A program made the position numbers and the translations under genes. DNA of 35,616 nt, from assembly GCA_015233395.1 (NCBI GenBank), contig JADFXV010000030.1:1-35616 (forward strand). The letters run 5' to 3'. Below are positions 26,443 through 33,123 of the stretch, in pieces; within the stretch, counting starts at the first letter, position 1; each line of letters opens with the position of its first letter. The notes below the pieces were generated by a model that saw only the letters and a list, made by a program, of their open reading frames with translations, had not been told where the DNA came from and searched no databases. This stretch comes from Desulfovibrionaceae bacterium (GTDB lineage: Bacteria > Desulfobacterota > Desulfovibrionia > Desulfovibrionales > Desulfovibrionaceae).

Positions 26443-27300
26443 TTAGCGGAGTTGGAGCAGGTACCAGGTGTAGGTCCAGGCGCCGACGTTTTCGACGACG
26501 TTGCCGACGACTTTTTTCCAGATCACTTTGTTGTCGGGGTTGATCTTGCCTTCGGCGATGAATTCGATGCCGGCCTCGACGGTGCGGTTCACCGGATTCT
26601 CGTAGGTGTTGTTGATGCGGGCGATGAGCCAGGAATCCATGTCGCCGGGGCACTGGGTGTTCTTGACTTCGATGGAGATGATAAAGCGCAGGCCTTTGGC
26701 GATTTCCACGGGCTTGCGTTGCAGGAAGGGCTGGGTGAACAGGATGCGCAGGCCGCCGGCCGAGATGTTTTCCAGCCTGGCCATGCCGGAAGCGAAGTCC
26801 TCCAGGCGCAGAAACGGGCTCTTCAAGTCGAATTTTCCCTGGGAGTCGTAGACCCACATAGTGAACTGTTCGATGCAGTCCAGGTCGCCGGCGACGCGCA
26901 GGCTTTTGCGGCGCTGGGCGCGGTCCACGGTCAGGGGAAAGCTTAAGTGGAGAAAAAGGCGCTCGCCGGCTTTTTCCTCGATCTGCTCGATGCGCGCGTC
27001 GAAGGTGTAGAAAACCCCCTGCCGCAGGCCGCGGTCGATGATCTCGAAATAAACGGTCACCACCTCGTTTTGCCATTTCTGGCTGGAGCCTTTTACGCCC
27101 GTGAGCTCCAGGACGACGCTCAGGCTGTCGTGGGAATACAGCGCGCCGGTGATGTTTTTGAGGCTGGAGACGCCGGGATCGAAGGCCAGATGGAATTTCG
27201 AACGCTGGGCGAGGGCCTCTTCGAAAAGATCGCCGATTCTTCGCAGGGCTTCTTCCTGGCGCGTCTTGGCGTCCGGGGGTAATTTTTTTTCAGGGGGCAT
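26443..27300 (-). CDS. PilZ-domain protein, second gene of a tandem pair
   Basis: A 285-residue cytoplasmic protein. The N-terminal region (about 30-125) has the strand pattern of the YcgR-like accessory domain. The PilZ domain (about 127-240) shows the c-di-GMP-binding R-x3-R in QRRKSLRV (Arg131, Arg135) and the N-x-S-x-x-G motif NISAGG (178-183). The tail ends in WKKVVGNVVENVGAWTYTWY, which is shared with the upstream gene product and is not part of ordinary PilZ domains. It should bind c-di-GMP and change motility or surface behaviour; the partner is unknown. The ATG at 27300 has only a weak ribosome binding site (AAGGCGACGG), suggesting translation linked to the upstream gene 23 bases away. 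Confidence 0.85.
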   Translation of the reverse strand: MPPEKKLPPDAKTRQEEALRRIGDLFEEALAQRSKFHLAFDPGVSSLKNITGALYSHDSLSVVLELTGVKGSSQKWQNEVVTVYFEIIDRGLRQGVFYTFDARIEQIEEKAGERLFLHLSFPLTVDRAQRRKSLRVAGDLDCIEQFTMWVYDSQGKFDLKSPFLRLEDFASGMARLENISAGGLRILFTQPFLQRKPVEIAKGLRFIISIEVKNTQCPGDMDSWLIARINNTYENPVNRTVEAGIEFIAEGKINPDNKVIWKKVVGNVVENVGAWTYTWYLLQLR

Positions 27301-27323
27301 GCCGAGCCGTCGCCTTTGATCGT

Positions 27324-28220
27324 TCACTGGCCATTTTCGCGGTACATCTCCAGATGCCAATGGTGCGTCCACGTTGCAACGCCTTCCAGGACATTGTCCA
27401 GGACTTTTTTCCAGGCCACCTTCCGGGTTAGCGGATCGACTCTGCCCTGGCCGATGAATTCCAGGCCGACGCTCACGTCCTTGGTCACGAAATCCTCGCA
27501 GACGCTGCCCGCCTTGGCGATCAGCCAGCACTCGTCCGCGATCGCGCTCACGTCCCCGGTGACCTGGAGAAACATGATCAGCCGGTTTCCTTTCTTGAAG
27601 CCGGGATCGAACCGGCGCAACACGGCGTTCTTGACCGCAAGCTGCATGCCGCCGGCCGATATGTTGACCAGCCGGACATTTGCGTCCTTGAAGTCGGACA
27701 GGATAAGCCGGGGCGAACAGGGGTCAAAGCCGCCCGAGCCGTCGTACGGCCAAACGGCCACGGCGGCGAAATCGGCCATGTCCGGCGTCATGCGCAGGCT
27801 CTTGCGCCGCTGGTCCCGGCCGATTGATTCCGGCGTCTTGATCGTAATCAGAACCGATTCGCGGCCGCCTGGGCCGGCGCCCAGGACCGAGGAGCGGAAG
27901 GCGTGGAAAATTTCGCGCGCTTTGGTCTTGTTTTCCACGATCTTGAAATAACAGGTCACGGCCTCGCCGAGCCAGCGCTGGCCCGCCCCCTTGAGGCTGG
28001 CGAGCTCCAGTTCGATCGCGTTCGCATCGAAGCGGGTCAGGGCGCAACTCAAATTGCGGATGCCGGTGACCTCGTTGTCGAAGACCAGATGCATCGCGGC
28101 GCGCTGGGCCAGGGCCAGGCCGAGCAGCTCCATGCCCTGGGCCTTGGCCGGGGGCGTGGCCGGGAGCTCGGCCGAAGGCTTGGCGGCGGATTTTTCCCTG
28201 GTGCGAAACGGATTGATCAT
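27324..28220 (-). CDS. PilZ-domain protein, first gene of a tandem pair
   Basis: A 298-residue paralogue of the next gene. N-terminal YcgR-like region about 35-130; PilZ motifs RRKSLRM (138-144) and NISAGG (186-191) are intact; the tail WKKVLDNVLEGVATWTHHWHL matches its neighbour. By eye the two proteins are alike throughout but clearly diverged, so the duplication is not recent. I used the ATG at 28220 (MINPFRTREK); an in-frame ATG at 28286 would add 22 Arg-rich residues and neither has a strong ribosome binding site. The pair forms a two-gene minus-strand operon. The 421-base gap to cobT holds only repeats and hairpins. Confidence 0.85.
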   Translation of the reverse strand: MINPFRTREKSAAKPSAELPATPPAKAQGMELLGLALAQRAAMHLVFDNEVTGIRNLSCALTRFDANAIELELASLKGAGQRWLGEAVTCYFKIVENKTKAREIFHAFRSSVLGAGPGGRESVLITIKTPESIGRDQRRKSLRMTPDMADFAAVAVWPYDGSGGFDPCSPRLILSDFKDANVRLVNISAGGMQLAVKNAVLRRFDPGFKKGNRLIMFLQVTGDVSAIADECWLIAKAGSVCEDFVTKDVSVGLEFIGQGRVDPLTRKVAWKKVLDNVLEGVATWTHHWHLEMYRENGQ

Positions 28221-28386
28221 GCGCTGCCGGTCCTGCCGCGTTTTTTCGCCCGAGCCCGCGGCGCGACGCCGCGTCGAAGAAAACACCGGGCAAAAGAGCC
28301 CACTCGCTACGCTCTCTCGGAAAATCGCCCGGAAATCAACGAAAAAAACCTGTTCCCCAGGCAGGGGCGTTTTGATAGGAAGAAAA

Positions 28387-28447
28387 CGGGGGAAAACTTT
28401 TTTGAAAAAAAGTTTTCCCCCGAACCCCCTTTCAAAAAACTTTCACC
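28387..28447 (-). repeat. Composite palindrome with reversed head, in a divergent gap
   Basis: CGGGGGAAAACTTTTTT (28387-28403) pairs with the arm ending at 28422. The head, read on the minus strand as GGTGAAAGTTTTTTGAAA then GGGGGTTCG, lies at 28423-28447. It is the same composite as the terminators at 10254 and 20805, but here the flanking genes point away from it, so neither neighbour can use it as a terminator. Confidence 0.75.
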
Positions 28448-28492
28448 GGCCCGGCGTCGCTTTGCGCGGAGCGCTAAGCGACGCCGGGCCGG
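28446..28492. repeat. 22-base-pair hairpin with GGA loop
   Basis: Arms CCGGCCCGGCGTCGCT (28446-28461) and its exact complement (28477-28492), extended inward by GCGC-GGA-GCGC, give a stem of about 22 pairs with one T-T mismatch. It abuts the head of the composite repeat just before it. Its sequence is unlike the other repeats of the window. Confidence 0.7.
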
Positions 28493-28558
28493 AAAACATT
28501 TGAAAAGGGTTGCCGGGGAATACCTCATTTAAGTTGTAAAAATTACTGTCGAGGGGGT

Positions 28559-28618
28559 CCGGGGGGGATGATCCTCCCCGGGCCGGAGGGTCCAGGCAGG
28601 GGCTGCGCCCCTGCCTGG
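28559..28618. repeat. Two-module G/C hairpin array upstream of cobT
   Basis: Modules at 28559-28581 (imperfect, core GATGATC) and 28592-28618 (CCAGGCAGGGGC-TGC-GCCCCTGCCTGG, 12 base pairs). The second lies just upstream of the cobT ribosome binding site and could lie in its leader. No cobalamin-riboswitch signature is seen. Confidence 0.7.
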
Positions 28619-28641
28619 TCTCTCTACAAGGAGGATGTCGC

Positions 28642-29712
28642 ATGCGGAGTAAATTATTCGAGGTGATCGACGCCATCGAGCCGGTCGACCGGGGTCTTGC
28701 GGCCCCGGGCCAGGCCAGGCTCGACGATTTGACCAAGCCCAGGGGCAGCCTGGGGCGGCTTGAGTCACTGGCCTTGCAGCTTTATATGATCCAGGGGGGC
28801 GGCGCGCCCGCGGCCTATCCGGCGCGCATCTACACCTGCGCCGGGGATCACGGCGTGGCCGCCGAGGGGGTCAGTCTGTTCCCCCAGGAAGTCACCCGGC
28901 AGATGGTGCATAATTTCATGTCCGGCGGCGCGGCGATCAACGCCCTGGCGGGCGCGGCCGGAGTGGATCTGAAAGTGGTCGACGCGGGCTGCCTGGGCGA
29001 CGATTTCGCCGAGCATCCGAACCTGATCCGGGGCAAGATCGGCCGGGGCGCGGCCAACATCGCCGCCGGTCCGGCCATGAGCGAGGACGACTGCGTCCGG
29101 GCCCTGCTGCTTGGCGTCTCCCTGGCCGGGCAGGCCCGCGCCGAGGGGTACCGGTCCCTGGGGACCGGGGACATGGGCATCGCCAACACCACGCCGTCCA
29201 CGGCCCTGTACTGCGCCTATCTGGGGTTGTCCCCGCTTGAGATCGCCGGTCCCGGGACCGGGCTCGCGCCGGAGGCGGTCAAGGCCAAGGCCGCGGTGAT
29301 CGAGCGCGCGCTCGCGGCGAACCGCGAGGCCGTGGCCGGCGGCGACGCCCTGAACGCGCTGGCCGCGCTCGGCGGCTATGAAATCGCCTGTCTGGCCGGC
29401 CTGACGCTCGGCGCGGCGGCGAACAAGATGGCCGTGGCCGTGGACGGGTTCATTTCCACGGCGGCCTACGTCGCGGCCTGGAAGATGTGTCCGGCCGTGG
29501 CCGACTACGCCGTCTTCGCCCACGCCTCGGCCGAGCCCGGCCACGCCAAGGTTCTGGCGGCGCTCGGGATCAAGCCGCTTTTCGATCTGGAGATGCGCCT
29601 GGGCGAAGGCACGGGCGCGGCCCTGGCGCTGTTCACTCTGAAGTGCGCGGCGGCGGTGTTCAACGAGATGGCCACGTTCTCCTCGGCCGGCGTGAGCGGC
29701 GAAAGCGCTTGA
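28642..29712 (+). CDS. cobT: Nicotinate-nucleotide--dimethylbenzimidazole phosphoribosyltransferase
   Basis: A 356-residue enzyme that activates the lower ligand base of cobamides as the alpha-ribotide. The N-terminal block LTKPRGSLGRLE, the CAGDHGVAAEGVSLFPQEVT segment, GTGDMGIANTTPS and the catalytic Glu322 in MRLGEGTGAAL are typical. Sulfate reducers often attach bases other than dimethylbenzimidazole, so the actual base is not determined. AAGGAGG lies 7 bases before the ATG. The gene is alone; no other cobalamin gene adjoins it. Confidence 0.95.
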   Translation: MRSKLFEVIDAIEPVDRGLAAPGQARLDDLTKPRGSLGRLESLALQLYMIQGGGAPAAYPARIYTCAGDHGVAAEGVSLFPQEVTRQMVHNFMSGGAAINALAGAAGVDLKVVDAGCLGDDFAEHPNLIRGKIGRGAANIAAGPAMSEDDCVRALLLGVSLAGQARAEGYRSLGTGDMGIANTTPSTALYCAYLGLSPLEIAGPGTGLAPEAVKAKAAVIERALAANREAVAGGDALNALAALGGYEIACLAGLTLGAAANKMAVAVDGFISTAAYVAAWKMCPAVADYAVFAHASAEPGHAKVLAALGIKPLFDLEMRLGEGTGAALALFTLKCAAAVFNEMATFSSAGVSGESA

Positions 29713-29774
29713 CCGAAGACCGGACAGTTTTCACAAATTCGTAAAAACCGGCCCAGACAAAATCTTGCCTTGCC

Positions 29775-29787
29775 GGACAAAGTGTCC
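29775..29787. promoter_or_regulatory. Inverted repeat GGACA-AAG-TGTCC upstream of glnA
   Basis: A perfect 5-base dyad with a 3-base centre, 73 bases before the glnA start. TTGCCT-like sequence just upstream (29765-29770) may be part of a promoter, with TATTCG (29789-29794) as a poor -10. No sigma54 (-24/-12) element was found. The role as operator is inference. Confidence 0.3.
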
Positions 29788-29859
29788 TATTCGGGCAGCC
29801 GTGAGTCCCGGCGCCGCGCCCCCGGCCGCGGCGGAGAATCCAGGTCCAAGGAGGACGAT

Positions 29860-31197
29860 ATGGCGGTATTTAATTGCAAGAACGCCGACGACGTCTTGCG
29901 CGCCGTGAAAGACTACAACGTCTCGTTTATCCAATACTGGTTCATCGACATTCTGGGCGTGCTCAAAAGCTTCCAGATCACCCCCAAGGAGCTTGAGGCC
30001 AGCTTCGAGGAAGGCATGGGGTTTGACGGCTCCTCCATCGTGGGGTTCACCAAGATCCAGGAATCGGACATGGTGGCCTTCCCCGATCCGTCCACCTTCC
30101 AACTGGTCGCCTGGCGCCCTTCGGAGCGGCCGGTGGCGCGCATGTTCTGCGACATCAAGACCCCCGAGGGCGTGAGTTTCGCCGCCGATTCGCGCTTTAT
30201 CCTGAAAAAGATGCTCCAGAAAGCCGCCGCCAAGGGCTACACCTATTACGTCGGCCCGGAGCTGGAATTTTTCCTCTTCGCCAACTCGACCGAGCCCAAA
30301 ATCCTCGACCGGGGCGGTTATTTCGACGCCCCGCCGCTGGATCTGGCCAACGACGTGCGCCGCGACATCATCTTCGCCCTGGAATCGATGGGCGTGGGCA
30401 TCGAGTACAGCCACCACGAGGTCGCCCCCAGCCAGCATGAAATCGACATGCGCTACGCCGAAGGGCTGGTCATGGCCGACACCACCGTCACCTACCGGGT
30501 GGTGGTCAAGGAAATCGCCCGCAAGCACGGCTGCTACGGCTCGTTCATGCCCAAGCCGCTGTACGGCGAAAACGGTTCGGGCATGCACTGCCACCAATCC
30601 CTGTTCAAGGGCTCCAAAAACGCCTTTTTCGACGCCTCGGCCGCCAACCACCTGTCCAGGGAAGGCAAGTCCTACATCGCCGGCCTGCTCAAGCACGCCC
30701 CGGAAATGTCCCTGGTGACCAACCAGTGGGTCAATTCCTACAAGCGCCTGGTGCCCGGATACGAAGCGCCGGTGTACATCGCCTGGGCGCAGCGCAACCG
30801 CTCGGCTCTGGTGCGCGTGCCCATGTACAAGCCCGGCAAGGAGGCGGCCACCCGCATCGAGCTGCGCTGTCCGGACCCGGCCTGCAATCCGTATCTGGCT
30901 TTCGCGGTCATGCTCGGCGCGGGGCTCAAGGGCATCGAGGACAACTACGAATTGCCCGCGCCCATCGAGGAGAACATCTTCAAGATGACCGAGGCCGAGA
31001 TGGCCGCCAAGGGCATTTCCGCCATGCCCGGTTCGCTGCACGAGGCCGTGGTCAACCTGGAGAAAAGCGCCCTGATGAAGGAAATCCTGGGCGACCACCT
31101 GCACGCCGCCCTGGTCGAGAACAAGAAGCGGGAGTGGGACGAATACCGCACCCAGGTCACCCAGTACGAAATCGACAAGTATTTGCCCATTCTGTAA
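29860..31197 (+). CDS. glnA: Glutamine synthetase, type I-alpha
   Basis: A 445-residue dodecameric enzyme that makes glutamine from glutamate, ammonia and ATP. Blocks present: FDGSSIVGF, GPELEFFLF, NGSGMHCHQSLF, NRSALVRVP and RIELRCPDPACNPYLAF (metal, ATP and glutamate sites). It has the length of the GSI-alpha class and the segment ELPAPIEENIFKMTEAEMAA in place of the Tyr adenylylation site of GSI-beta, so control is probably by feedback or repressor rather than adenylylation (family knowledge). AAGGAGG is 6 bases before the ATG at 29860; an in-frame start at 29770 would add 30 Arg-rich residues. Followed by a hairpin terminator. Confidence 0.95.
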   Translation: MAVFNCKNADDVLRAVKDYNVSFIQYWFIDILGVLKSFQITPKELEASFEEGMGFDGSSIVGFTKIQESDMVAFPDPSTFQLVAWRPSERPVARMFCDIKTPEGVSFAADSRFILKKMLQKAAAKGYTYYVGPELEFFLFANSTEPKILDRGGYFDAPPLDLANDVRRDIIFALESMGVGIEYSHHEVAPSQHEIDMRYAEGLVMADTTVTYRVVVKEIARKHGCYGSFMPKPLYGENGSGMHCHQSLFKGSKNAFFDASAANHLSREGKSYIAGLLKHAPEMSLVTNQWVNSYKRLVPGYEAPVYIAWAQRNRSALVRVPMYKPGKEAATRIELRCPDPACNPYLAFAVMLGAGLKGIEDNYELPAPIEENIFKMTEAEMAAKGISAMPGSLHEAVVNLEKSALMKEILGDHLHAALVENKKREWDEYRTQVTQYEIDKYLPIL

Positions 31198-31227
31198 CAT
31201 CCCGCCGCGCCGCAACGTCGGTAAAGA

Positions 31228-31266
31228 AACGGGAGCGCGAAAATTTCTTCATTTTCCGCTCCCGTT
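31228..31266. terminator. Terminator after glnA (loop TTCTTC)
   Basis: AACGGGAGCG-GAAAAT pairs with ATTTTC-CGCTCCCGTT around the loop TTCTTC; one unpaired C in the left arm. The A/T inner stem provides a U-run. A near copy follows the receiver-domain gene at 32243-32286. Confidence 0.75.
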
Positions 31267-31360
31267 CATATGTACGGCCCCGTTTTTCGCGGGGCCAAAC
31301 GGCTTCCGCCGCCCCCAAGCGCTATCCGGCGCTGGACTTTCAGGGTCCATTTGGCGTATA

Positions 31361-31452
31361 GGCTCAATCCCGGTCGGGCTTGAGCCGCTCGCCACCGGCC
31401 GGCTTCGCCCGAAGCCGCCTTGCCGGCGGCGTACCGCATTACCCGAGGTAAT
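31361..31452 (+). promoter_or_regulatory. Structured leader with four hairpins before the lipoprotein gene
   Basis: Hairpins: 31361-31386 (GGCTCAA arms), 31401-31416 (GGCTTC-GCCC-GAAGCC), 31414-31430 (GCCGCC-TTGCC-GGCGGC) and 31438-31452 (ATTACC-CGA-GGTAAT). The second and third share bases 31414-31416, so they compete. The last one encloses the probable ribosome binding site GAGGT (31445-31449) of the GTG start at 31456. It does not resemble a riboswitch class that I know. A regulated leader is inference; a plain GC-rich spacer with REP-like palindromes is the alternative. Confidence 0.45.
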
Positions 31453-31455
31453 CGA

Positions 31456-31776
31456 GTGAATAGATTGATATGCATGACGCTCGCCGCGCTGGTGGTTCTG
31501 CCGCTCTTGCTCGGCTGCGGCGAAAAGAATACCTACAAGCGCAACGTCGACTTTTTGAACGACTCCTTCCTGGACGAAGAACGTCAGGTCAGGAACGAGC
31601 GGCTCGGCCTGGCCAACAAGGAACTGTCCGAAGCCGTGGCCGGCGGCGACGGCGCCCGCATCGAGACGGCCAGGGCGGAATACCAGTTGGCCTGGGAGCG
31701 CCTGGAGATCGTCGCCAGGGAAATCAGGGAAAGGGAAAAGAAAAAGCAAGAGGCCGGCCGGCCGCGCAACCAGTAG
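31456..31776 (+). CDS. Small lipoprotein (106 residues)
   Basis: Signal peptide MNRLICMTLAALVVLPLLLG with lipobox LLGC (lipidated Cys21). The mature 86 residues are highly charged and helical, with heptad-like spacing (ERQVRNERLGLANKELSEAV, then ETARAEYQLAWERLEIVARE) and a Lys/Arg-rich end, so a short coiled coil on the inner face of the outer membrane is likely. I do not recognise the family. I chose GTG at 31456 for its GAGGT ribosome binding site; ATG at 31474 would cut the signal peptide short. The receiver-domain gene follows 17 bases later, probably in one operon. Confidence 0.75.
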   Translation: MNRLICMTLAALVVLPLLLGCGEKNTYKRNVDFLNDSFLDEERQVRNERLGLANKELSEAVAGGDGARIETARAEYQLAWERLEIVAREIREREKKKQEAGRPRNQ

Positions 31777-31793
31777 CCAGACAGCGGAGAGCC

Positions 31794-32243
31794 ATGAGAG
31801 CGCTCATTGTCGAAGACGATCCCGTCAGCCGGAAACATCTCGAATTCATCCTTGCGCCCTACGCCGCGTGCGAAACGGCCGAGGACGGGGCGGCGGCCGT
31901 CAAGGCGTACCACGACGCCCTGAAAAAACGCAAACCGTTCCACCTCATCTGCATGGACATCCTGCTGCCCGGCATGGACGGCCATCAGGCCCTGGAGCAA
32001 ATCCGCCAGATCGAAGCCAAACGGGGCCTGCCCCCGGGAAAATGCGCCAAAGCCTTCATGGTTTCGGCGCATAACGAGCCCAAAAACGTCAGCCGCTCCT
32101 TTTTTCAAGGACAGGCCCTGACGTTTATTTCCAAGCCTTACACCGAGGAAGAAATCGTCGAGGAACTCAAAAAGTTCGGCTTGGTCAAAGACAAACCGGT
32201 CAAGAAATCCGCCCGGGCCGGCAAAAAAACCGAGGCGCAATAG
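31794..32243 (+). CDS. Stand-alone response-regulator receiver domain
   Basis: A 149-residue CheY-like protein with no output domain. Acidic pocket Asp8/Asp9 (IVEDDPVS), phospho-acceptor Asp55 (LICMDILLPGMDG), the switch Ser in FMVSAHNEP and the Lys in ISKPYTEEE are present. A Lys/Arg/Ala-rich tail follows. It may pass phosphate in a relay or act on a protein partner; the gene for its kinase is not adjacent. GGAGAG lies just upstream of the ATG at 31794. Pairing with a small lipoprotein gene is unusual. A terminator follows directly. Confidence 0.85.
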   Translation: MRALIVEDDPVSRKHLEFILAPYAACETAEDGAAAVKAYHDALKKRKPFHLICMDILLPGMDGHQALEQIRQIEAKRGLPPGKCAKAFMVSAHNEPKNVSRSFFQGQALTFISKPYTEEEIVEELKKFGLVKDKPVKKSARAGKKTEAQ

Positions 32244-32286
32244 GAACGGAAGCGGAAAATTTCTTCATTTTAGCGCTCCCGTTTCC
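32243..32286. terminator. Terminator after the receiver gene (loop TTTCTTC)
   Basis: GGAACGGAAGCG-GAAAAT pairs imperfectly with ATTTTAGCGCT-CCCGTTTCC. The central AAAATTTCTTCATTTT is identical to the terminator after glnA. It starts at the stop codon of the receiver gene and can also serve the convergent small membrane protein gene. Confidence 0.7.
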
Positions 32287-32339
32287 GCGTATGCCCCCGG
32301 AAGAAGCGGGCCCAAGCGGCGTCCGTGTCCCCTGGCCGC

Positions 32340-32555
32340 CTATTTCTTCGGCTTGCCTTCCTGCCCGGTCAGGTGGTTCATGGAATAGCCGCCCTGGTAG
32401 ACGATCCCGGTTTTTGAATCCACGACGTATTCCAGTTCTCCGTCCCGGACGTAGCCGTAGCGGCCCACGTCGCCCAGTTCGTGGTAGAGATACAAAAACA
32501 GGGCGAGCAGGACGAGCAGTCCCAGTTTGAACACGGCGTCGACGGCGCTTTGCAT
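32340..32555 (-). CDS. Small membrane protein (71 residues)
   Basis: MQSAVDAVFK is followed by one hydrophobic helix, LGLLVLLALFLYLYHEL (about 12-30), and a short polar domain with YGYVRDGELEYVVDSKTGIV, a strand-rich pattern resembling small membrane-anchored proteins of unknown role. GGAGG lies 5 bases before the ATG at 32555; an in-frame start at 32606 would add an unrelated leader. It faces the lipoprotein-receiver pair and diverges from trxA. I do not recognise the family. Confidence 0.7.
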   Translation of the reverse strand: MQSAVDAVFKLGLLVLLALFLYLYHELGDVGRYGYVRDGELEYVVDSKTGIVYQGGYSMNHLTGQEGKPKK

Positions 32556-32642
32556 GGCGGCCTCCGATTTTTTTCGTGGTGTGATCGGCTTGCCCGCTCC
32601 CGTCAAGTGGGCCGGCGCCTGTTTTCCCGGTTATTTTCCCGG

Positions 32643-32671
32643 TTGACAGTCCGCCCCGGTGTATCTAGGTT
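32643..32671 (+). promoter_or_regulatory. Candidate sigma70 promoter for trxA-trxB-bamD
   Basis: A consensus TTGACA (32643-32648), a 17-base spacer and TAGGTT (32666-32671). It lies about 130 bases before the trxA start. The predicted transcript would begin at the tandem repeats at 32676 and include a stem around 32747-32774 (TTTCG/CGAAA with CCCCT/AGGGG). Confidence 0.5.
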
Positions 32672-32675
32672 GCAG

Positions 32676-32725
32676 GCGATACGCGCCGATACGCGCCGAT
32701 ACGCCCGGTACGCCCGGTGCGCCTC
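32676..32725. repeat. Short tandem repeat GATACGCGCC in the trxA leader
   Basis: GATACGCGCC occurs twice (32678-32697), followed by GATACGCCC, GGTACGCCC and GGTGCGCC, so about five units of 9-10 bases. It lies between the candidate promoter and the trxA start. A copy-number-variable leader is possible. Confidence 0.6.
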
Positions 32726-32798
32726 GCGCATCGGGAAAAAAACCAGTTTCGCCCCTCTTCAGGGGGGCGCGAAACCCGTCAGCGAGAAGGAGACGGTC

Positions 32799-33119
32799 AT
32801 GGCCATCCAAGTTACCGACGCCAATTTCGAACAGGACGTGCTCAAGTGCGATCTTCCGGTTTTGGTCGATTTCTGGGCGCCCTGGTGCGGTCCGTGCCGG
32901 GCCATGGGGCCGGTCATCGACGAGCTGGCCAACGAATACGCGGGCCAGGTCAAGGTCGCCAAGATGAACGTGGACGAGAATCCTGCTTCGCCCAGTAAAT
33001 ACGGCATCCGCGCCATTCCCACCTTGATTCTGTTCAAAAAGGGCGAGGTCGTCGAGCAGATCACCGGCGCCGTTTCCAAGAGCAGCATCAAGGACATGAT
33101 CAGCCAGAAGGCCCTGTAG
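32799..33119 (+). CDS. trxA: Thioredoxin
   Basis: A 106-residue cytoplasmic disulfide reductase with the canonical WCGPC (Cys30, Cys33) after LVDFWAP and the cis-Pro loop IRAIPTLILF. It has no signal peptide. AAGGAGA sits 6 bases before the ATG. The reductase gene begins 4 bases after its stop, so they form the thioredoxin couple of one operon. It differs from the exported TlpA-like protein at 352, which has WCQPC and a signal peptide. Confidence 0.96.
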   Translation: MAIQVTDANFEQDVLKCDLPVLVDFWAPWCGPCRAMGPVIDELANEYAGQVKVAKMNVDENPASPSKYGIRAIPTLILFKKGEVVEQITGAVSKSSIKDMISQKAL

Positions 33120-33123
33120 CCCG

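Noticed and set aside
28500-28641. Cobalamin riboswitch upstream of cobT
   Set aside because: I looked for the conserved B12-box-like core and found only G/C hairpin modules.
29731-31215. 494-codon minus-strand frame opposite glnA
   Set aside because: glnA is unambiguous; the antisense product shows no domain.
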